From a virus, in IMG/VR virus record IMGVR_UViG_3300021952_000037, positions 1 through 25,886 of that record: a stretch of DNA of 25,886 bases; one strand, written 5' to 3'. Position 1 is the first letter of the stretch, and every line of letters begins with the position of its first letter. Shown in pieces: positions 14,721-20,096 of this stretch. A program made the position numbers and the translations under genes. The notes beneath the pieces are model-generated. The model searched no databases. It saw only the letters and a program-made list of their open reading frames with translations, and was not told the DNA's origin.

Positions 14721-15653
14721 ATGACCACATCCGGCTCTACCGCGTTCAACCTTGATTTGACGGAACTCGTCGAAGAAGCGTTCGAAAGGTGCGGCAGTGA
14801 ACTCCGTACGGGATACGATTTGCGCACTGCGCGACGTAGCCTTAATCTGCTGTTTGCTGATTGGGCTAATCGCGGGGTCAATATGTGGACGATGGAGCAA
14901 GGTACGATTACCTTGGTCGCAGGACAAAACACATACGCACTCCCGAACGACACGGTAGACCTGATTGAGCATGTCATCCGCACGGGTGCTAATTCCTCCA
15001 GTACCCAAGCCGACCTGACGATCACCCGGATCAGCGTTTCTACGTACGCCACGATCCCCAACAAACTTCAGCAGGCCCGCCCGATTCAGGTTTGGATCCA
15101 GCGCATGAACGCGCAGACTTCGCCCACTGGGCTGAAGCTGTCGGGCGCGATCACGGCTTCCGATACCACCATCACCCTTGACTCCGTGGTTGGCCTACCC
15201 GCCGCAGGGTTCATCAAGCTCGACAACGAGATCATTGGGTACGGGTACATCAGCGGCAACACGCTGTACAACTGCGCTCGGGGTCAGCAAAACACCACCG
15301 CTGCCTCCCATATCAGTAACACCGATGTGTACTGGGAGCAGGTTCCGGCCATCACGGTTTGGCCTACCCCGGACAACACCCAGACGTACACCTTTGTTTA
15401 CTGGCGGCTGCGCCGTACGCAGGACGCGGGTGGGGGCGTGAACGTCATGGACGTGCCGTTCCGGTTTGTACCCTGCATGGTGGCGGGGCTGGCGTACTAC
15501 ATGGCGATCAAACTACCGAAGGCGTTGGAGCGTCTGGAAATGCTGAAGGCCCAGTACGACGAAGCGTGGCAGTTGGCATCGGATGAGGATCGTGAGAAAG
15601 CCGCGATCAGGTTTGTTCCCCGGCAGGCATTCATCGGCGGGGGCTATACCTAA
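14721..15653 (+). CDS. Head-tail adaptor protein with an inserted beta domain
   Basis: This 310-residue protein resembles the adaptor (gp4/gp11-type tail tubular) proteins that dock under the portal of podoviruses. The N-terminal helices include ELVEEAFERCG (15-25) and TARRSLNLLFADWANRGVNMW (36-56), followed by the adaptor-type turn YALPNDTVDLIEHVI (72-86). Residues about 138-206 form an inserted small beta domain (TASDTTITLDSVVGLP, DNEIIGYGYISGNTL, ending in a TTAASHISNTDVYW pattern). The C-terminal helical part (FRFVPCMVAGLAYYMAIKLP, then ERLEMLKAQYDEAWQLASDE) resumes the core. It shares its general layout with the protein at 16476. Confidence 0.78.
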   Translation: MTTSGSTAFNLDLTELVEEAFERCGSELRTGYDLRTARRSLNLLFADWANRGVNMWTMEQGTITLVAGQNTYALPNDTVDLIEHVIRTGANSSSTQADLTITRISVSTYATIPNKLQQARPIQVWIQRMNAQTSPTGLKLSGAITASDTTITLDSVVGLPAAGFIKLDNEIIGYGYISGNTLYNCARGQQNTTAASHISNTDVYWEQVPAITVWPTPDNTQTYTFVYWRLRRTQDAGGGVNVMDVPFRFVPCMVAGLAYYMAIKLPKALERLEMLKAQYDEAWQLASDEDREKAAIRFVPRQAFIGGGYT

Positions 15654-16042
15654 TGGGCAATCGGTTTGCTTCCGGTAAACACAGCATCGCCATGTGCGAC
15701 CGCTGTGGGCAGCGTTTCAAACTCAAAACGCTCCGCAAGGAAGTTCTCAAGACCAAGATTTACAACCTCTTGGTCTGCAATGAATGTTGGGATCCTGACC
15801 ATCCGCAGTTGCAGTTGGGCATGTATCCGGTTGACGATCCGCAGGCTGTACGTAATCCCCGCAACGACAGCACGTATGTAACTTCGGGGGTTGGAACTGA
15901 CGGGTATGTATCCGGTGGTTCCAGAAATATTCAGTGGGGTTGGAATCCTGTCGGTGGCGCAAGTGCCAATGATGTAGGTTTGACCCCGAACTACTTGGTG
16001 GCGGTTACGTCTGTTGGTACAGTCACCATTACGGCGACATAG
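15653..16042 (+). CDS. Zinc-ribbon-like structural-module protein
   Basis: This is a 129-residue protein whose first 50 residues carry two CxxC pairs (C15-C18 and C42-C45; MCDRCGQ and VCNECWD), the layout of a zinc ribbon. It is followed by HPQLQLGMYPVDDPQAVRNPR, which I recall as a very constant stretch in environmental podoviruses, and a Gly/Ser/Asn-rich beta tail ending TPNYLVAVTSVGTVTITAT. It could be an adaptor-associated protein or a DNA-contacting factor. Its start is one base inside the previous stop (TAATG), so it is coupled to the adaptor. The biological role is unknown. Confidence 0.82.
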   Translation: MGNRFASGKHSIAMCDRCGQRFKLKTLRKEVLKTKIYNLLVCNECWDPDHPQLQLGMYPVDDPQAVRNPRNDSTYVTSGVGTDGYVSGGSRNIQWGWNPVGGASANDVGLTPNYLVAVTSVGTVTITAT

Positions 16043-16050
16043 GAGCAATC

Positions 16051-16212
16051 ATGGACAAGAAACAGGTCAAGGCAATTGCCGACAAGGAAGTCAAAGCCCA
16101 CGAGTCCCGCATGCACAAAGGCAAGGGGTTCAAGCAGGGTGGCGTTACTTCTCTGGAGATGAAGAAGTACGGTCGCAATCTTGCCCGTGCCATGAACCAA
16201 AGGAGCAAGTAA
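16051..16212 (+). CDS. Very small basic protein (GGVTSxEMKKYGRNLA)
   Basis: This is a 53-residue, very basic protein (MDKKQVKAIADKEVKAHESR, then KGKGFKQGGVTSLEMKKYGR, ending NLARAMNQRSK). I recall the VKAHExxMH...GGVTSxxMxKxGRNLAR pattern from many small phage proteins. It has AGGAG 5-10 bases before the ATG, and its stop overlaps the next ATG by one base, supporting it as a real gene despite its length. It is another member of the small Lys-rich group, placed between adaptor genes. The function is unknown. Confidence 0.8.
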   Translation: MDKKQVKAIADKEVKAHESRMHKGKGFKQGGVTSLEMKKYGRNLARAMNQRSK

Positions 16213-16472
16213 TGGCTAAGTTCAGCAAAAAGGTTGGCGGCAAGGAAGTCGGCGCTGCCGAAGTCTATGCTCAGCCCCACACCATGAGCGGTGGCAAAGT
16301 GGCGATTGGCAACGGCTACAGCGCCGAGCCGACCAAGGCCAAGCAGGTGAATATGTCGGTTGGCAGCATCAACCGTGAGGGGTATGACCCCGCACCGAAG
16401 ACCTCGGGTATCAAGATTCGCGGCACCGGTTGCGCTACCAAAGGCACGATGGCTCGTGGGCCGATGGCGTAA
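16212..16472 (+). CDS. Small basic protein ending RGTGCATKGTMARGPMA
   Basis: This is an 86-residue protein: MAKFSKKVGGKEVGAAEVYA, a PHTMSGGKVAIGNGY middle, and a C-terminus IKIRGTGCATKGTMARGPMA. The final 17 residues are a signature I recall from marine and freshwater podovirus proteins located next to adaptor genes. The ATG at 16212 has AAGGAG upstream and shares its A with the preceding stop; reading further upstream in frame crosses the previous gene and is not conserved. The C-terminal GCATKGT resembles the DGxAQ+GKT+GT motif of the 12834 and 13264 proteins. The function is unknown. Confidence 0.8.
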   Translation: MAKFSKKVGGKEVGAAEVYAQPHTMSGGKVAIGNGYSAEPTKAKQVNMSVGSINREGYDPAPKTSGIKIRGTGCATKGTMARGPMA

Positions 16473-16475
16473 GGT

Positions 16476-17141
16476 ATGAACTACACCGAGTTGAAGACCA
16501 ATATTGCGGACATCTGTGAAAACTCATTCACGGATGACGAATATGCTTTGTTCACCAAGCAGGCTGAGCAACGCATCTACAACACGGTGCAGATTGCCAA
16601 CCTTCGCAAGAACACCACGGGTACGCTTACTGCGGGTAACAAGTATCTACAGTGCCCTGCGGATTTTCTGTCGGTGTATTCGTTGGCAGTTATCAGTGCT
16701 TCCGGGGATTACACGTACCTGCTGAACAAGGACGTTAATTTCATCCGTGAAGCCTACCCCAGCGCGTCTACGCAGAGCACGCCTAAATACTACGCCATCT
16801 TTGGCCCCCGGTCTGACGATATAAACGAACTGTCGTTCATCCTCGGGCCCACCCCCAGTGCCGCGTTGGACGTGGAGTTGCACTACTTCTACTACCCGGT
16901 GTCTATGGCGGACACGGTACTTAACCCCACGGGTACGACGTGGCTGGGTGACAACTTTGATTCTGCGTTGCTCAACGCCGCCTTGGTTGAGGCTATTCGC
17001 TTCATGAAGGGCGAACAGGACATGGTTGCTCTGTACGAGAAGATGTACTTGCAGTCGATTACCCTGCTCAAGAATCTGGGTGACGGCAAGCAGCGTATGG
17101 ATGCGTACCGTGATGGTCAGGTTAGGGTGGAGGTCAACTGA
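16476..17141 (+). CDS. Second tail adaptor / tubular protein
   Basis: This 221-residue protein has the adaptor-type layout: N-terminal helices (ELKTNIADICENSFTDDEYA, then FTKQAEQRIYNTVQIANLRK), a beta stretch (TGTLTAGNKYLQCPADFLSV), a Tyr-rich middle with the strand pair ELSFILGPTPSAALDVELHY, and C-terminal helices (SALLNAALVEAIRFMKGEQD, then LYEKMYLQSITLLKNLGDGK). The LPxDxxxV-type turn (CPADFLSV) corresponds to YALPNDTVD in the 14721 protein. It likely forms the ring beneath the first adaptor or the hub. The size is close to the usual 200-230 residues. ATG 16476 lies 3 bases after the prior stop, and its stop overlaps the next start (TGATG). Confidence 0.8.
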   Translation: MNYTELKTNIADICENSFTDDEYALFTKQAEQRIYNTVQIANLRKNTTGTLTAGNKYLQCPADFLSVYSLAVISASGDYTYLLNKDVNFIREAYPSASTQSTPKYYAIFGPRSDDINELSFILGPTPSAALDVELHYFYYPVSMADTVLNPTGTTWLGDNFDSALLNAALVEAIRFMKGEQDMVALYEKMYLQSITLLKNLGDGKQRMDAYRDGQVRVEVN

Positions 17142-17563
17142 TGTCCTCCATCGTCCAGACGCAGACCACCTCCTTCAAAAAGGAGTTGTATCAGGCCGTC
17201 CATGACTTGAGTACCGATGTGCTCAAGATCGCCCTGTATACGGCCAATGCGGATCTGAACGCCGACACGACGGTATATACAACTGCTAGTGAGATCACCG
17301 GTACGGGGTATACGGCGGGCGGGCAGACGCTGACGGGGGTAACTATCAACTCCTCCGGGTACACCGCCTACGTAGACTTTGCAAATGTGCTTTGGAGCCC
17401 TGCCGCCTTTACGGTTCGCTGCGCGTTGATCTACAACAGCAGCAAGGGCAACAAGTCCATCGCCGTGCTTGACTTCGGCTCCGACAAGACGTGCACCACG
17501 TCCTTCCAGATCACCATGCCGACTAACGACGCAACCAACGCGCTGATTCGGTCGTCAAACTGA
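17141..17563 (+). CDS. Conserved virion-type beta protein
   Basis: This is a 140-residue protein with the pattern FKKELYQAVHDLSTDVLKIA, then YTTASEITGTGYTAGGQTLT, then DFANVLWSPAAFTVRCALIY, and a C-terminal strand CTTSFQITMP. I recall this pattern from a wide range of phages, near tail or head-completion genes, usually called a hypothetical or structural protein. It is a compact beta fold with no catalytic residues. It is translationally coupled to the adaptor upstream by a TGATG junction and followed by a second beta protein, so a role as a tail or collar accessory is likely but not shown. Confidence 0.72.
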   Translation: MSSIVQTQTTSFKKELYQAVHDLSTDVLKIALYTANADLNADTTVYTTASEITGTGYTAGGQTLTGVTINSSGYTAYVDFANVLWSPAAFTVRCALIYNSSKGNKSIAVLDFGSDKTCTTSFQITMPTNDATNALIRSSN

Positions 17564-17572
17564 GGGTTCATC

Positions 17573-18151
17573 ATGTCCATCGAAAAAACCAAGGCTCAGG
17601 ACATCGTGTCTAGCGGTCTTATTGCAGGAACCCGGTCTGGGGAAGAACTCCGGGCCATGGGCAAGTTCAAGGTCGAGTGCTACGACAAGGACGGCAACCT
17701 CAAGTGGGAACTGGAAACCCCTAACCTTGTGGTGAACCAAGGTCTGCAATACATGTGCGGCACGGCCCTGACCAGTGTGGCTCAGATCACCACTTGGTAT
17801 CTGGGTCTGTATGGCGCAGGCGCATCCAACACCCCCGCCGCCACGGACACGATGGCGTCCCACATTGGCTGGACGGAAGTTGTACCGTACAGCAATGCCA
17901 CCCGCCCTGCCTGTACCTTTGCCGCTGCGACCACGGCTAACCCTTCGGTGGCTACTAACAGCGCATCCCCGGCGTCCTTCACGATCAACGCTACCTCTAC
18001 GGTGGGCGGTGCTTTCTTGGTGAGCAACAACACCAAGAGCAGCAGTACCGGTACGCTGTTCTCGGCGGCTGACTTCTCCTCCCCCGGCGACCGTTCGGTG
18101 GTGTCAGGCGATACGCTGAACGTGACCTACACCCTCAGTCTGGCCGGTTAA
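17573..18151 (+). CDS. Tail-associated beta protein
   Basis: This is a 192-residue protein. Residues about 30-60 (KFKVECYDKDGNLKWELETP, then NLVVNQGLQYM) form an N-terminal beta module I recall from phage tail and fibre accessory proteins. It is followed by TTWYLGLYG, a TMASHIGWTEVVPYSNATRP stretch and a Thr/Ala/Ser-rich beta domain ending VSGDTLNVTYTLSLAG. It probably lies on the virion surface. There is no enzymatic motif. The gene is the last of its transcript; an intrinsic terminator lies 21 bases past its stop. Confidence 0.72.
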   Translation: MSIEKTKAQDIVSSGLIAGTRSGEELRAMGKFKVECYDKDGNLKWELETPNLVVNQGLQYMCGTALTSVAQITTWYLGLYGAGASNTPAATDTMASHIGWTEVVPYSNATRPACTFAAATTANPSVATNSASPASFTINATSTVGGAFLVSNNTKSSSTGTLFSAADFSSPGDRSVVSGDTLNVTYTLSLAG

Positions 18152-18172
18152 TGGCGGGGTTGATGTAAACAG

Positions 18173-18196
18173 CACCCGCTTTGGCGGGTGTTTTTT
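18173..18196 (+). terminator. Intrinsic terminator abutting the next gene
   Basis: A 7-bp GC-rich stem (CACCCGC 18173-18179 with GCGGGTG 18184-18190) has a TTTG loop and is followed by six Ts (18191-18196). It ends the 9804-18151 transcript. The T run stops only 14 bases before the ATG at 18211, leaving no room for a promoter between them. Confidence 0.88.
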
Positions 18197-18210
18197 CTTC
18201 AGGTGTTGAG

Positions 18211-18372
18211 ATGACGGTCTGTGCAGTTATCGCCCTAGATACAAACGAATGCGTCAACATGATCGTGGCAGAACCTACCGATCTGCCGCCTGAGAACTGC
18301 CGTCTGGTGGAGATCCCTGACGGTTACTACTGGGACGGACAACAAGTCGCGCCCATGCCTACGCCTGAGTAA
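18211..18372 (+). CDS. Small conserved tail-region protein
   Basis: This is a 53-residue acidic protein (MTVCAVIALDTNECVNMIVA, EPTDLPPENCRLVEIPDGYY, WDGQQVAPMPTPE). The pattern of a strand-turn-strand with NxIVAxPxDxPP and an IPDGxYWDG end is one I recall from small phage proteins near tail fibre genes. It may be a tail-fibre chaperone or a small structural part. The ATG at 18211 has AGGTG about 5-9 bases upstream; an upstream TTG inside the terminator is less likely. Its stop overlaps the next gene's ATG by one base. Confidence 0.78.
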   Translation: MTVCAVIALDTNECVNMIVAEPTDLPPENCRLVEIPDGYYWDGQQVAPMPTPE

Positions 18373-20087
18373 TGGCAACAATCCTCCTTACCACTGGCAC
18401 AAGTTGGACGGTTCCGGCTAACTGGAACTCGGCGGCTAACACCATCTATATGTTTGGTGGTGGCGGTGGAAGTTCGGGTTCTGCCACATCAGGAACAAAC
18501 CGGGCGGGTGGTGCCGGTGGCGGCGGTGGCGGTTTTACAAAGATTACCAACTTTGTTGCCACTCCGGGCGGCACAGTTTCCTACACCATCGGCGCTGCGG
18601 GAACGGCTGGTGCGGCGGGCGGCACTAGTTCCACTGCTGGAGCAGGCGGTTCCACCACGTTTAACGCAGGCGCATACACAGCAGGCGGTGGTGGCGGTGG
18701 TTCTTGTAGCGCAGTAACTCCGTCATCTACAGGCGGCGCAGGCGGTACCGGCTCCACGTTTAACGGTGGAACCGGGGGCTCGGGAGCAACTACCACGACT
18801 TCACAAGCGGGCGGTGGCGGCGGTGGCGGCGGCGCGGGTGGCCCCAACGGTGTGGGCGGTAATGGCGGAAACGGTTTCCCCAATGCTTCGGCTGCGACTT
18901 CAGGTGCGGGCGGCGGTGGCGGTAACGGCGGCGGCTCTAACGGCGGTAATGCCAGTGCGAGTACGGGCGGCTCAGGTGGTAACAACTTTGGCGGCACAGG
19001 CGGCGGCGTTGGGGGCAGTGGCAGTGGTGCGAGTGGCACAAACGGCGGCGGCGGTGCCGGTGGTGGCGGGGCTGCGGCTACAGGCGGCTTGGGCAGTGGC
19101 GGTACAGATGCAGATGGCACCTATGGCGGTGGTAGCGGCTCTGGCGGCTCAACTAACGTAGCAAACACAAGCCGGAATGGTGGCTTTTATGGCGGCTCTT
19201 CGGGGGGCCCCGGATTTACAACCACCGGTACAACCTATGCCGGTATCGTTGGTCGGCAGGGCGCAATCGTCATTGTTTATTCGCCCATCTACAGTTCTAG
19301 CGTCAATGAAACCGCCACGGCAACAGATGTTGTAGATGCAGCAGGCAGCATCTACAACCCTAATCTTTCTGAAACCGCTACCGGCACAGATTCCGTATCG
19401 GCCCTTGCAACATTTCTGGCAAGCCTGTCTGAAACCGGGACGGCAACGGACGCTGTATCTAGCGCCGCCACCTTTGCCCCAAGCATTTCTGAAACCGCCA
19501 CGGCAACGGATGCGGTATCAAGCCGCGCCACGTTCATCTCAAGCGTTTCTGAAACGTCTACAGCAACGGACGTAGTAGCCGCCCTTGCCGTCTTCAGATC
19601 AAGCCTTTCAGAAACCGCCACAGCAACAGACACCCCGCTTGGCAGGATTGTCTTTAGCACAACCATCAGTGAAGCGGCGTCCATCACGGACGCAACACAA
19701 TCTGCCGCGCTGTTTGCCGCAAGCATTGCCGAATCCGCTGCGGCTACGGATCAAACTCTTGGCGGGTTGGTGTACGTGGCGCAGGTAGTAGAAAGCGCAA
19801 CTGCAACGGACTTCAGTGTTGGCGGATTGGTCTATACGGCCACCATCTTTGAAGTTTCAACCGCAACGGATAGCATTACCCAACGACTGTTCTGGGAGCC
19901 CGTTAACGATGTTCAAACCGCCAATTGGCAGAATATCAATGACACTCAGTCAGCCGGGTGGACGACAATAGGCAATACGCAGACGGCTACATGGCAAGTC
20001 ATCGGGAACACGCAGACCGCAGGCTGGGTGGTAATTGACGATACCCAAAATGCCGGATGGGTTGTGATCCCGACTACAAACACTTAG
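18372..20087 (+). CDS. Glycine-rich adhesin-like tail protein with two C-terminal repeat arrays
   Basis: This is a 571-residue protein with three parts. Residues 1-30 include TGTSWTVPANWNSAAN, a start common in phage surface proteins. Residues about 28-305 are Gly-rich with many GGGGG runs, like the polyglycine sheets of gp38-type tail adhesins. Residues 310-510 are ten repeats of about 20 residues (consensus S-hydrophobic-SETATATD followed by about 10 variable residues). Residues 511-565 are five 11-residue repeats (consensus INDTQTAGWVV). There is no catalytic motif. It is probably a fibre or receptor-binding protein, but the sequence does not prove the adhesin role. The gene overlaps the previous stop by one base. 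Confidence 0.75.
   Translation: MATILLTTGTSWTVPANWNSAANTIYMFGGGGGSSGSATSGTNRAGGAGGGGGGFTKITNFVATPGGTVSYTIGAAGTAGAAGGTSSTAGAGGSTTFNAGAYTAGGGGGGSCSAVTPSSTGGAGGTGSTFNGGTGGSGATTTTSQAGGGGGGGGAGGPNGVGGNGGNGFPNASAATSGAGGGGGNGGGSNGGNASASTGGSGGNNFGGTGGGVGGSGSGASGTNGGGGAGGGGAAATGGLGSGGTDADGTYGGGSGSGGSTNVANTSRNGGFYGGSSGGPGFTTTGTTYAGIVGRQGAIVIVYSPIYSSSVNETATATDVVDAAGSIYNPNLSETATGTDSVSALATFLASLSETGTATDAVSSAATFAPSISETATATDAVSSRATFISSVSETSTATDVVAALAVFRSSLSETATATDTPLGRIVFSTTISEAASITDATQSAALFAASIAESAAATDQTLGGLVYVAQVVESATATDFSVGGLVYTATIFEVSTATDSITQRLFWEPVNDVQTANWQNINDTQSAGWTTIGNTQTATWQVIGNTQTAGWVVIDDTQNAGWVVIPTTNT
19299..19901 (+). repeat. Ten tandem 20-residue coding repeats (SETATATD type)
   Basis: This is a protein-level tandem array inside the Gly-rich gene, with a 60-base period. 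The first unit is 21 residues and the next nine are exactly 20. The conserved core is S-E-T/S-A-T-A-T-D, with hydrophobic residues at the variable end. Later units drift (AESAAATD, VESATATD, FEVSTATD), which points to an old duplication. Confidence 0.88.
19902..20066 (+). repeat. Five tandem 11-residue coding repeats (NDTQTAGWVV type)
   Basis: This is a second, shorter array directly after the 20-residue repeats, with a 33-base period. The units are VNDVQTANWQN, INDTQSAGWTT, IGNTQTATWQV, IGNTQTAGWVV and IDDTQNAGWVV. The conserved Q and W positions suggest regular beta hairpins stacked along a trimeric fibre. Confidence 0.88.
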
Positions 20088-20096
20088 GAGTCCTGA

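Noticed and set aside
18372-18372. Programmed frameshift between the 18211 and 18372 genes, as in tail assembly chaperones
   Set aside because: The junction is a plain TAATG stop-start overlap with no slippery heptamer in front of it.
18581-19120. Proline-rich reverse-strand frame
   Set aside because: It is simply the complement of glycine codons in the Gly-rich adhesin-like gene.
19299-20066. CRISPR-like regular repeats
   Set aside because: Repeats are in frame with 60- and 33-base periods, show codon-level drift and have no unique spacers or palindromic repeats.
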